NCBI GenBank assembly: GCA_000827495.1
Contig: KN817536.1
Coordinates: forward strand, 248,001 to 312,000
Reading direction: 5' to 3'
Length of the DNA: 64,000 nt
Origin: Hypholoma sublateritium FD-334 SS-4
Taxonomy: Eukaryota; Basidiomycota; Agaricomycetes; Agaricales; Strophariaceae
Shown: positions 35,130 through 45,973 of the stretch, one piece after another
How positions within the stretch are numbered: the stretch's first letter is position 1
Layout: each line of letters starts with the position of its first letter
Notes under the pieces: generated by a model
Seen by the model: only the letters and a program-made list of their open reading frames with translations
Databases searched by the model: none
What the model was told of the DNA's origin: nothing
Made by a program: the position numbers and the translations under genes

Positions 35130-35890
35130 NNNNNNNNNNNNNNNNNNNNNNNNNNNNNNNNNNNNNNNNNNNNNNNNNNNNNNNNNNNNNNNNNNNNNNN
35201 NNNNNNNNNNNNNNNNNNNNNNNNNNNNNNNNNNNNNNNNNNNNNNNNNNNNNNNNNNNNNNNNNNNNNNNNNNNNNNNNNNNNNNNNNNNNNNNNNNNN
35301 NNNNNNNNNNNNNNNNNNNNNNNNNNNNNNNNNNNNNNNNNNNNNNNNNNNNNNNNNNNNNNNNNNNNNNNNNNNNNNNNNNNNNNNNNNNNNNNNNNNN
35401 NNNNNNNNNNNNNNNNNNNNNNNNNNNNNNNNNNNNNNNNNNNNNNNNNNNNNNNNNNNNNNNNNNNNNNNNNNNNNNNNNNNNNNNNNNNNNNNNNNNN
35501 NNNNNNNNNNNNNNNNNNNNNNNNNNNNNNNNNNNNNNNNNNNNNNNNNNNNNNNNNNNNNNNNNNNNNNNNNNNNNNNNNNNNNNNNNNNNNNNNNNNN
35601 NNNNNNNNNNNNNNNNNNNNNNNNNNNNNNNNNNNNNNNNNNNNNNNNNNNNNNNNNNNNNNNNNNNNNNNNNNNNNNNNNNNNNNNNNNNNNNNNNNNN
35701 NNNNNNNNNNNNNNNNNNNNNNNNNNNNNNNNNNNNNNNNNNNNNNNNNNNNNNNNNNNNNNNNNNNNNNNNNNNNNNNNNNNNNNNNNNNNNNNNNNNN
35801 NNNNNNNNNNNNNNNNNNNNNNNNNNNNNNNNNNNNNNNNNNNNNNNNNNNNNNNNNNNNNNNNNNNNNNNNNNNNNNNNNNNNNNNNNN
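35130..35890. other. Assembly gap (761 N)
   Basis: An unbroken run of N. Isolated Ns in 33.6-34.7 kb show that the sequence approaching the gap is also poor. A short in-frame ATG remnant (MLAYSRS) sits just beyond it on the minus strand. Confidence 0.99.
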
Positions 35891-36546
35891 GGACCGGCTG
35901 TAGGCAAGCATAGCCCGAATATTTGCCGCGACCTATGGCTACACACCGTCGTTGAAGGAAGAAGGTAATGGCTTAGATCTGCGCAACCGACATTGACCCG
36001 TCAGTGTTATAAGAGCTTGCGAATCGCGTCACTGCAGGAACTTGGAATCTTCGGTGATTGGTGTGTAACGGCGAGAGCTTACTATTAAAAGCTGTCATAA
36101 ACCTTCGTAAACTCGTGCTGACCGGTTCAACGTTGCTCAAGCAGGTGAAATTTAGTGGAAAACATCCAGGACGGCCTCGCCTCGCGGTAAATTGCAGTTA
36201 TGATGTACCCCAAGTCGCCCAAGGCTAGACCGTGAGCTTAAAACCAGATTCGGAAGGGGCTTGCTACTATGTTGTAGGGGAATAGAGCATGTGAGAAGCC
36301 TCGAACAAGTTCCGAGTATCGATGAGAAAACTCCAATAAGACGGAGCGGGAGATTTGTGAACGTGGTATCTGATTGGACGAGAAACAAAGGAGAGAGCAA
36401 CAAACGGTAAATAAGGCCCACAAGACGAACGCGGTCTCTTAAAAAGGAAGTGACGTATCGCGCCGATGGGCGATTGCTCTGCAAACCGGTCACTCCTCAC
36501 ACTTGATCTTCGACCACATCTCTACCCCCCTATCTATTGCAGATAA
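35891..36546. promoter_or_regulatory. Region upstream of hexokinase
   Basis: No gene seen apart from a possible first codon stretch of the beta-galactosidase at 35891-35911 (-). It probably contains both promoters. Polypyrimidine-rich just before the hexokinase ATG. Confidence 0.4.
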
Positions 36547-38659
36547 ATGGCCAACATTTCTGCGTACCAATACGACAGTCCAAAGGCTGTCTTCGACCTC
36601 ATCGATCACCAATTTAGTCTCAATGAAACTACCCTGGTAGACCTCACCAAAGCCTTCCTCGCTGAATTCAAGGTCGGCTTGGATAACTATGGAAAACCAA
36701 TGGCAATGATGTAACTACGGTCCCCCTCATCATGAGCGTTTTCACTGATGATCACCGTAGCCCTTCATTTGTCACTGGTGTTCCCGACGGCACGGAAACA
36801 GGGTAATGCCTTTTGACCATAGTGTTTGTGCTGCTTTAATTCGATATCTTCCCCCAGTACTTTCCTTGCCCTCGATCTCGGTGGTACCAACCTGTGCGTA
36901 ACCACGCCGCTTTGCACTTCGTTCACCACCTTAACTACGCTCCCCGCATTTCCCCGCAGACGCGTATGCGAGGTGGTCCTGAATGGCGATAAGACCTTCA
37001 GCTTGGTTCAGCAAAAGTACAGAGTATCAGAAACGCTAAAATCGGGGGAAGCTACCGCATTATTCGGTCAGACAAGTCGTCTCGAATTCTGCTCGTCCCA
37101 ACTGACGTCACCGCAATCTCCATTTCGCTTAGATTACCTCGCCGATTCAGTAGATGCGTTTTTGACGACGCACGCGACCACCGATTATACCTCTCCTACA
37201 GACGACCCCACTGCAGCACCCGCAAATGACGTATTCCTTGGATTGACATTCTCATTCCCCGTAGAACAAACCGCGCTGGGAGCGGGAAAGATCCTTACAT
37301 GGACCAAAGGTTTCTCGGCAAAAAATGCTATAGGTAACGATGTTGTTCAGCTACTGCAAGACGCATTCAACAGAAAACATATGCATGTTAAATGCGTTGC
37401 ACTCGTCAACGACGTGAGCTTCGTCTTCTTACTTGGAAATCCTAATTTTGACCATCTTGAAGACCGTCGGAGCTCTCCTCTCCAGAGCGTACACAGCGGG
37501 AGGCTGCATCGCGGGCGCCATTTTTGGAACAGGGACCAATGGAGCATACATTGAGAAAGTTGGTATGTGACCTATGCCCAATGTTCGAAAAGTCCAATTG
37601 AGCAAGAGAAAATCTAGAAAAAATTACCAAGCTCAAGGGCAGCGCCGCGGCTGCTCGAGGTGGACATATGGTTGTCAACACTGAATGGGGTGCTTTCAAT
37701 AATTCGGTGCGTATATTGTTACTGTTCTATGTCACGCGCCTGACTTTAGAAAACTAGCGCTCACACCTTCCCTCTACGCCATTTGACAATGCAATTGACC
37801 GACTCAGTATCAACCCTAAATTCCAGGCCTTTGAGAAATTCATCTCTGGGATGTACCTGGGAGAGATAGTCCGGAATGTAATGTTGTCCCTCGTTGATGC
37901 CACTCCCCAGGCGCTGTTGTTCGGAGGGAAATCAACAACGGGCTTGAACAAGCATTATGGTATCGATACGAGCTTCATGAGCGCTGTCGAGGAAGCTTGG
38001 ATAGGTGATAAATCTTCAGATCCGAAGGACTTTGAAGCCCCGGCCTTCCACGAGGATTACAGCAAGGAGGCCTTGTCTGAGAAGGTCGCCGCAAAGCTCG
38101 AGGATATTCGCTCTGTAATCACACAGTTCCTCGAGTTCAGTCGGAGTGACGTCTCCTTGAAAGACGCCGCTGTATGTCCTCATCTTACATCATATTTTTT
38201 TGACGTCAATTAAAGCAGTTCATTGCATAGATCGTGCGTTGGCTGTGCTCATTGGTTGCCCGGAGGGCAGCACTATTGAGTGGAGTGGCAGTTGCCACAG
38301 TCCTGATTCAAACAGAATACGCAACGTTGAGAGGTGAACACACGCCAATCCACGATATTGACGGTCGCCTGGGTGTGGGTGTGGACGGGAGGTCAGCAAA
38401 GAGAAAGTTGTAGTTTATGATAAATGCTGACTTTTTCACAGCCTGATTGAACATTATCCTAATTTCCAACGGATATTACGAGAATCGTTACAATGTCTTG
38501 TCGGCGAAGATGTCGAAAAGCGCGTAGAAATCGGCCTGGCAAAGGACGGAAGCGGCGTTGGTGGTATGTCGTTTTTTGATGTACAGTGGTGCTTGAAACT
38601 TACTACGATGATCTCTAGCGGCTCTGTGTGCACTGATGGCACTGAAAACAAGTTCTTAG
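36547..38659 (+). CDS. Hexokinase
   Basis: Cytosolic ATP-dependent sugar kinase, first step of glycolysis. Eleven exons: 36547-36710, 36761-36802, 36858-36893, 36960-37066, 37133-37413, 37463-37562, 37618-37706, 37758-38171, 38231-38391, 38442-38563, 38619-38659; 518 residues. Phosphate-1 loop LALDLGGTNLRV; sugar-binding LTFSFPVEQ followed by TWTKGFS; catalytic Asp in ALVNDTVGALLSRAY; phosphate-2 AIFGTGTNGAYIE; VNTEWGAFNN; C-terminal GVGVDGSLIEHYPNF. The latter two-thirds matches both hexokinase and glucokinase; size suggests hexokinase/glucokinase of the 50-kDa class. Several exons are under 50 bp. Whether it signals glucose repression cannot be told. Confidence 0.93.
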
Positions 38660-39102
38660 AAGGAAGGCCATATCTTCTCGACGAGTGATACTAGCAAATA
38701 GAAGAATAGAAATTCAATGTAACAGTACCTTGGTGGGGTTTATAAAACCCGAATGGTTATTATTCGCGGATCATATCAAACTGCGTCGAAAAGTGCTATT
38801 TAGAGCAGCAACTTGAGACGGTAAGTGAAGGTGAAAAGGCGGCCTTGCAGACATGCAGTGCCGCGTTCGCTGCGGGTTCTAACGGGCTTCACGATGGCAC
38901 TTGTCATTTATGTAATCATATCCCCACTTTCACAATTCAGAGAAATCTACTGAGCGGAAGTAGTAAATGCAAGTAGCTGGATTATGTGTACATGTAAGTG
39001 CTTGGAGATGGGGTATCTGTTCCACACGTCCAAACAATAATTATCATTGCAACTTCATCTGCTTGAAGCTCCAATATTTTGACGCACAATTTGATATACT
39101 AC
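38660..39102. other. Convergent intergenic stretch; composition changes here
   Basis: Between hexokinase (+) and mS42 (-) 3' ends. No gene. To the right the third codon positions become markedly GC-rich. Confidence 0.45.
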
Positions 39103-40279
39103 CTATAAGTGCTTCGCGTTCAAATGCTGGTTGTACGCATTGCTGATCTTTTCCCAGTCAACGACCGTCCAGAGCTCCCGCAGCCAGGCCTCCTTGCCCC
39201 ACACACCGTACCCCGCGCTCATCCACGCATGCTCGTACACGGGCACGCAGAACAGGGGGAACAGCGTCTTCCCCACATTCATGAGGTCGCTCTTGTCCAA
39301 CGGGCTGTGCGACGACGTGTCGGTCGTGACCTCCGAGTGGATGTTGTTCAGATTATGGACCTTGAACCGTTCGTTCAGCGCGGCGCTGCTAGTGTGCATC
39401 GAGCGCGACTGGAAGCGGAAGTCAATCGGTGCGTCGCCGGATAAGGGGGACGAGGGGGGCATCCCGCGGACGCCAGGCAGCGCGGGGGGAGGCACGTTCG
39501 CGGCGGCATGACGCGCGCTGTCCTCGCCGAGCACGGGGAGCGACGGGTCGTAGTGCATGTTGCGGCGCGACATGACGAGCAGCGTCGAGGGCCCGAACGT
39601 GGGCAAGATGCCGAGGTTGCCGTTGGAGTCCGTGACAAGCCAGACCCAGCCGCTGGAGAAGATGCCCATTGCCGCGGCGGAGAAGGTCGACTTCAGGCGG
39701 GTGATGTCGCCGTAGTTCTGCTCGATCTGGTTGTAGAGGGCGCCGGATATCTTGTCTTCGTGGGTCGGCTTGGAGGGGTCCGTCCATGGAGGTGTCTATG
39801 CGGAAGCGAGAAAGCGCGATCAGCGGGAACGGGGACGCCCGGCGTAAGGGTTTTCTAAGCACGCACGAGGTGGTCTAGGAAGAAGCTGTTGTTCAGAGCC
39901 AGCACGGAGTAGTTGAACGGCAACGAGCGCTCGCGCTTCAAGGCGTAGGTAATGGCCGTCTGCGCGACACTTGCATGTTTCTCTATCTGTGGGTCCGCTG
40001 TGGGGCGACAGGAGGGTCAGAGGTACCAGAACGCGCGGTAGGGCGGGACGTACCGCGGAGCTCGTGGTTCAGGCGCTCGAGCAGCCCCTCCTGGTATTCA
40101 ACGAGTGTTTTCAGTGCCGGCGGGGGGAGGAACTTGCCCAGTCCGTCGTCTACTTTGTACGGCAGTTCCCTGGCCCTGTGTACATTCCGCCTCAGCCAAT
40201 TTGACTTCTGCAGCGATGCCAAGTTGGCGGCGGAGGCCCGGGGGGATTTCGATGAAACGAGGCGGAGACAAGTCGCCAT
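39103..40279 (-). CDS. Mitochondrial small-subunit ribosomal protein mS42 (SOD fold)
   Basis: Fe/Mn superoxide dismutase-like protein of the mitoribosome. Exons 40279-40054, 39997-39867 and 39795-39103; 349 residues. The presequence starts MATCLRLVSSKSPRASAANL. The SOD-like N domain has KVDDGLGKFLPPPALKTLVE and LALNNSFFLDHL; the C domain has GIFSSGWVWLVTDSNGNLGI and LFCVPVYEHAWMSAGYG. In true SODs the last block is DVWEHAY with a metal-binding Asp; here Asp is replaced by Pro, and the His of the second helix by Asn. This argues against catalysis and for the structural paralogue. A long insertion (about residues 240-300) is disordered. Confidence 0.82.
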
Positions 40280-40504
40280 TTTGGGTGTAGACGAGAATTA
40301 GGTAGGCTGGGTGCAGGATGCACTGAACGCCTGGGTTCAGTGGTTAGTATAGACGCGGGTGGGGTAATTATGTGGCCAACATTTTTTTCGGACGGAGACG
40401 CGCCTGTATTTTGGACGTAGCTTGGTGGTGTTTGTCTGCGGCTTCCGCGCCCCAGCTAGTAGCCACGTCGCGTTCCCAGCGTCAACCCATAGCCAGCCTC
40501 TACG

Positions 40505-40983
40505 ATGGCCCCAAAATCCTCGCCGGCGAACAGCGCAACTGCGGTCAATGCGTTCCACACGCTGTGGAAGGCGTACCACGACAATACATCCGACAGGCTT
40601 AAATTCATCGACTCGTTCCTCGTCTTCCTGATGCTTTCGGGGATTGTGCAGTTCGTCTACTGCGTACTCGTCAGCAACTTCCCTTACAACGCATTCTTGG
40701 CTGGGTGCGTTCTCGTAACGCGTAATCACTCTGCGGGGAGCAGCTGATTGTATATTCTTCCCCAGATTCTCAAGTACTGTTGGGCAATTCGTCTTGGCAG
40801 CGTCATTACGCTCACAGGTCAACCCCGACAACAAAAATGAATTCAAAGAGGTCTCTCCGGAAAGGTGCGCTTGTTCTGTGTTCACTTGTCGCAACCAATC
40901 CTGAACCATTTAATAGAGCCTTCGCGGACTTTGCATTAGGATCAATAGTGTTACACTTCTTCGTTTATAACTTCTTGGGATGA
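40505..40983 (+). CDS. OST2: OST2/DAD1, oligosaccharyltransferase subunit
   Basis: Small three-helix subunit of the ER oligosaccharyltransferase that N-glycosylates secretory proteins. Exons 40505-40704, 40766-40864, 40917-40983; introns 61 and 52 bp; 121 residues. The conserved run covers KAYHDNTSDRLKFIDSFL, QFVYCVLVSNFPYNAFLAG, then FVLAASLRSQVNPDNK and the invariant end FADFALGSIVLHFFVYNFLG. Length and topology are normal. It diverges from mS42 by about 225 bp. Confidence 0.97.
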
Positions 40984-42132
40984 ATCTGGTCATACATTCG
41001 AAGTAGCTTTCAAGACCCAATAAATATGGTCGCCCCAAATTCTATACCGAGCCAGTGTGGGTGTGGCTTGCAGTCTGGTCTTGAGGTTCGCGAGCAAGAC
41101 AAGTTTATAGTGGAGTGTGGAATGAGGATAATGGACAGAGCGATGATTTATGAGCGCTTGCGCTCGAAAGAAGAAGACCTCTGAAGAACAATGAGTATCA
41201 ATGGCGAAAGAGCAATGGGGTTGAAGCGTACGCCAAAAATCACGACTGCAAAATCGAACGCATATTCGCCTGTTGAAATATATATCAGAGTTGAGATAGA
41301 CGCCCACATGGTTCGAGCTTTTTACCGAATTCTAGGTAAGAGTTCAATAGGTCTACATGGAAAGCAATGTCAGAGAAGAAAGGAGAATTAGGCGCAGGAC
41401 ATACGGCGAACGTCTTTGTTGGGGACTTGAGAAAGCGCAGGCCTAATAGTTGCGAAGCTAAACATTTTTTGGCGCAGTGGATCAGCACAGCACTCACGTA
41501 AGGCCCGTAGTGCGCTTGATTCCAGCCAGGAAAGCAGTGATAAGAAGGGCGTCAAAGCCGATGTGCACTGCGATCGGACGGGGCTATGAGCCAAGTTTCG
41601 TGATTCTAAGGGGCACAGAACAGACCGAGTTTCCCGAGCATGATTTTAGCACGCGAAAAAGGATCAGTTAGAAGAGAGTTAGCGGATTATGAGGAAAACA
41701 AGTTGCAGATGGTGGTGGTTCTGTTCAAACGACAGCGCCAAGCGAGCCAATTGCCGCTTTCGGACGGCGGTATTACTTCCGCGTTAACGTCATGCACCCC
41801 TAAACCAGCTGAAAATGCAATATTTGGCCTGTGGCAGCCTCAGGGGGCCAGACAGGCTGGACAGCAGGCTCCCGCTATCTGCGCCGGACCTCCGGCTGCG
41901 GGAGATGTGGCACATGCGTGGCCGAGGCAAGCACGGTCTCTGTGACACGACAAGCGGGGAAAGGATTTTGCATTTGATGACATCAGCAGCAAAGCGCGGC
42001 CAAATGTGTCGATGTGGCAACATATGAGTGTGGCCTGGGCGCGGTCAGTGCCTCTTGCTCTCGCTCCCCACCCCGCATTCTGCGTTCCGCTTGTCCTCCT
42101 ATTCATCGCTTCCCCCGCGCCTATTGCCCGAA
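40984..42132. other. Gene-free stretch of about 1.1 kb
   Basis: Only short unrelated frames on either strand. The first half is AT-rich, the last 300 bp is GC-rich and pyrimidine-rich, which suits the GPC1 promoter. Confidence 0.45.
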
Positions 42133-43998
42133 ATGGCATCGCGGCCACCCTCACCCCCTTTCGGCAAGGGCTACTTCTCCGCCCCGTTCGAGCGCTTCGT
42201 GCGGGACGACACCTTCGGCCAGTTAACTAGCGCGTTCACGCTTTTCGGTGCGTTCTGTTCTTTTTTCTGTGCCACCCGCCCGCAATGTTGCAGTTCCTGA
42301 TGTACGCGTATGAATTAGATACCGTCGAGACGTACTTCGATTCGCATGTTGACCTGCTGCAGCGCAAGCTGCAGAAGCATAGCGACCGCCTGAAGATGCG
42401 TGCGGAGGAAACGTTCAAGATCAAGGACCTCAAGATTAAGGACCTCAAGCTCAAGGACCTGTCGATAAAAGACTTGTCGGGAGACGTCCTTGCGGAGAAC
42501 CTCGAGCGCGAGATCAAGAGCTTCAAGCTCAAGGTGCGTTTGATTGGCCCGTCGCGCGCTGGGTGACGCTGACGCGGGGAATGCAGGTGTCGGCACGCGT
42601 CACGTCTCTGCAGGCGTCGTGGCAGTCCGCCAAGGTCGTGCGGACGCGCGAAAAAGTGTCGTTCTTCTTCGGCGTCATGACGCTGCTCCTCACCGCGCTT
42701 ATGTTCGGCATGGCCCCACAGTACGTGCCCACCCGTTCCCCCTTCCATTCGTGCGCTTTGCTGACTCTGTCACCCCAGGTGGATACACATCGCGTACACT
42801 GTCATCGGGGTGTACCTGCTCCCGCTGCGGTTCTACCAGTACAAGCAGCGCGCGTGGCACTACTTCCTATTCGACCTCTGCTACTACGTGACGATCCTCA
42901 ACTTCGTGTACATCTGGTTCTTCCCCGGGAGCGCGGCGCTGTTCGTCGCGTGCTACTGCCTCTCGCATGGGTCGCTCGCGAGCGCAGTGATCACCTGGCG
43001 CAACAGTCTTGTGTTCCACGACCAGGACAAGGTTACGTCGCTGTTCATACATATATACGCTCCGCTGTCGTTCACGGTGATCAGGTGCGTTTTGCTTTAA
43101 TGGCTTTGCCATGTGGGCGCTGATTTTTGCGGTATAGGCACTTTTATCCTGATGCTGCTGCGCGGTTCCCTGCGTTGCATCAAGTGTCTGTGCTTGACCC
43201 GTGGAAGGGAATGCTGCTCAGTGGCGTTATCTGTGAGTACTTCATCGTATCAGTAGTAAATGCTGGTGCTAATATTGCGGCAGATGCAATCTGGCAAATC
43301 CTATACTGGAAGGTGGGCCGCATCCTTGATTGTAAAGCTCGTCTTGCATGCTGACGGCAAGATCTGCAGTTCGTTCTCGTTGATCGTCGCGCGAAGATCA
43401 AATCCGGACAGCGCACTACGTCGTTCTCCTTCCTTCTGAACGATAAGCACTCGCCGATCGGTCAGATGCTGTCCTCCGTCCCTGAGCAATACCGCCAGGC
43501 CTCCTTCGTGGGCGGGCAATTTGGTGAATTCTCCATGTTGCTTTTGGCTGGCGGTGTATTGATGATATCGTGCAGTGTACGCCATCCTCACAGAACTTCC
43601 CGCCATTTTTCTGCTCTATCGCAGCTCGTTCTGGAGCGCGGTATTCCTGCTGGTGATCTTTGCAGTGAGTGTGTGGAATGGGGGCGGATTCTACATCGAG
43701 GTCTTTGGCAGGAAGTGAGTTGTGAAAAATTTGAATGGTGGAATATGGGGTGCTAACGTGGCTTTGCAGGTTTGAGCGCGAGCTGGAGGCGCTGCGCAAA
43801 GAAATTGCGGAGGGTGCTGTCAAGGCGGGGACATCGGGCGCGTCGTCACCGGGTGCCGCGCTGAGCCGCGCGTCGAGCCGCACGCATCTGCCCGAGCTGC
43901 AGCAGGACGGAGGCGAGTCGAGTGACTCGCTGGAGATTGCGCCAAGCTCGGGATCAGAAGGGAGCACGCCGCTGCCTGCGGGGAAGAAAGACTCATAG
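42133..43998 (+). CDS. GPC1: GPC1, glycerophosphocholine acyltransferase
   Basis: Multi-span ER enzyme that acylates glycerophosphocholine back to lyso-PC. Nine exons: 42133-42247, 42319-42533, 42587-42720, 42779-43084, 43138-43232, 43284-43312, 43370-43523, 43576-43714, 43770-43998; 471 residues. Typical stretches: TREKVSFFFGVMTLLLTALM, IAYTVIGVYLLPLRFYQYK, HYFLFDLCYYVTILNFVYIW, CYCLSHGSLASAVITWRNSL, HIYAPLSFTVIRHFYP and DPWKGMLLSGVIYAIWQ. The first intron is read to a TTAG at 42318 because the nearer CAG breaks the frame. The N-terminal cytosolic helix has four tandem pentapeptides. The C-terminal tail is Ser/Gly-rich. Confidence 0.92.
42417..42476 (+). repeat. Four tandem 15-bp units in GPC1
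   Basis: Encodes KIKDL, KIKDL, KLKDL, SIKDL in a row. Units one to three are nearly identical in DNA, so the expansion looks recent. It would form an amphipathic or charged helix ahead of the membrane part. Confidence 0.9.
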
Positions 43999-44291
43999 TC
44001 TCGGCTGTGGTGTGGTTTGTATGATACGACATGATATAGAGGTTGGCGGTGCCATCCATCTACACGACCTTATGCCCTTCGCTTTTTTTGACTCGCTTTT
44101 GTGTTTTTTTTTTCATGTTTGTCTAAGTATCTTATTCTGATTTGGCTTGTACGTGCACGCGTCTGGGCTGTTATGCGTACGAGATTGTTATAATATGTAT
44201 ATTTCACCTTTGATTTTGGCGGGTTATTTGTACCATCTAGTGGATACATGTGTGATATACATTTGTTTAATATGAGCGGCGTAGTTTAAGC

Positions 44292-45836
44292 TTAAGAAAC
44301 AACGACTGGGAGGTCTTCTGTGCTCTCGTCAAGGGCGAGATGTGCGCCTGGAACGACGTCACCGTGCGCGTTAAACTGCTGGCAGGCGGCGCCGGTGGCG
44401 ACCCAGCCCGCGAAGGGCGTCCCGGGTCCGATGAGGCGGCGTTTGGCGGCTTGGTACGCGGTTGCACGGAATTTTACTGATTCGTAGGTCGTTGTGTCGC
44501 TGTAGACATGTACATATGAGCGTTAGCGCGGGTTGAGTGGAGATAGATGGAGGGGCGTACCTTAGTGGTTCATCAGGCGCAAGCTGGGTGTACAGCGCGA
44601 GGAGGGCGAGACGTGAAACGGCAGGGCTGGCGCGTGCGTTAGTAGTGGGTGAGTGGGTGTGCAGGAAAGCGTACAGGGACTTGGGCCGGTACCGGTGCTT
44701 GGGTGAGGTGCCTCGGCGCAGGCCGGCGATGAGGATCTCGGGGCGCGGGGCGGCGTCGGCAGTCCAGCAGAGCGCTGTGGATCGGTGGGTTAGCGCAGTG
44801 AGTAATTCGCAGCCGAACTCAAAACGATAGGCCGGATTTGAGAAATTATATGGATATATTCACTGCGGACTATCGTTTTGAATTCAGCTGCAAGTGGCGC
44901 GGCGTACATTCGTTGCTGGACGAGGGCGAGCCGAGTACGGTGCGCGAGTGCACGAAGGGCTCGGAGGTGAAGTGCACGGTGGGCGCGTGCGGCGCGTACT
45001 CCGGCGGGAGCCCTGCGTGTGGGTTAAAAAAGGTTGTGCGAGTATATGCGTAGGTAGGCCGCACCGTCAAGCGCGCCGACGCGAGCAGAGAACGCGCGCG
45101 CGCAGTCCTCCAGTGCGAGCGCGTGCAGCGCAGGCGGGACGTCGCCGACGATCACATCGGAAAGGTACATGGGCGCGAGGACACGCGCGCCGAGCGCGCC
45201 CTGCACCCCGAGCGTGGCCCACCGCGCGAGCTTGTCACTGCACGCCATGCAGCGCGTCGGCGGACTGTCCGCGCGCCCAGGTTTCGTGCGCAGGACACCG
45301 AGGCGCGCGTAGTCGTCGCGCCCGCGGGACACCGCGCCGGGGGCTAGCGCGGGGAAGAAGGCACTCGACATGAGCTTGGCGGCGGCCGGGTCCTGGAGCG
45401 CGGCAAGCGTGCGCATGGAGGCGTCGCCGCCTGCGGGGCGTCAGCGGGGCAGCACTAGGAGGGAGTGGGACGGACATGGGAGTGCGGAGACATAGAGCGC
45501 AAGGCGGACGCCTGGTCGGAGGGCACAGCGGCCGTCGGCGGCAGCGACGAGCCAGGTGGACGTTGAGGTAGCGCGCAGGCGGAGCACCTCGGCGAACAGC
45601 CAGCGCAGGGCGGCGCGGCGGGCGAGGACCTCGGCGTGGCAGTCGTGCACGGCCTCGCCGTGCGGAGACAGGCGGGCGGCGGGGGCGCACTTGGTGCCGG
45701 TGGCGATGCTGATGATGTTGTCGGGGGCGTCGGGGGCGGTGGCGACGACGGCGGCGAGGACGGTCCACTGGTGATGCGGCGGCGCGTAGGCGAAGGACGC
45801 GTAGAGCGCGTGGATGGCGCGGACGGTGGGATCCAT
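44292..45836 (-). CDS. TAD1: tRNA-specific adenosine deaminase, TAD1/ADAT1
   Basis: Deaminates A37 to inosine in tRNA(Ala); nuclear or cytosolic. Exons 45836-45476, 45430-45065, 45012-44908, 44774-44561, 44499-44292; 417 residues. The deaminase-domain zinc and catalytic residues are HAEVLARRA (His and proton-shuttle Glu), ALPCGDAS and CMACSDKLARW. IATGTKC precedes them as in ADAR/ADAT1 proteins. The C-terminal part has KHRYRPKSLYAFL and ESVKFRATAYQAAKRRLIG. Exon 1 is very GC-rich and its opposite strand is also open. Intron 3 (44775-44907) is 133 bp, more than twice the local norm, and contains an 83-nt inverted repeat. It diverges from the coiled-coil gene with only 137 bp between the two starts. 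Confidence 0.93.
44809..44891 (-). repeat. Inverted repeat (22-bp arms) inside a TAD1 intron
   Basis: Arms 44809-44830 and 44870-44891, loop 39 nt. The DNA arms differ at two positions; in the TAD1 transcript both become U-G wobbles, so the RNA stem is unbroken over 22 pairs. Without these 83 bases the intron would be 50 nt, the local norm. No target-site duplication is visible. Confidence 0.85.
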
Positions 45837-45973
45837 GGCGTGTGATTTTATTTCGGGTGACTGGTGACTGATGTGCGTTGGTTCGTTTGTCTGCTGCCGC
45901 CACCATCCCCGCCGTCCGCAGGCGCTTCCAGTCCTTTCCCACTGCACCCACTCCTGGGCCAACTCTCCTTACC

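Noticed and set aside
35066..35946. Open frames spanning the N run
   Set aside because: Artefact of undefined bases.
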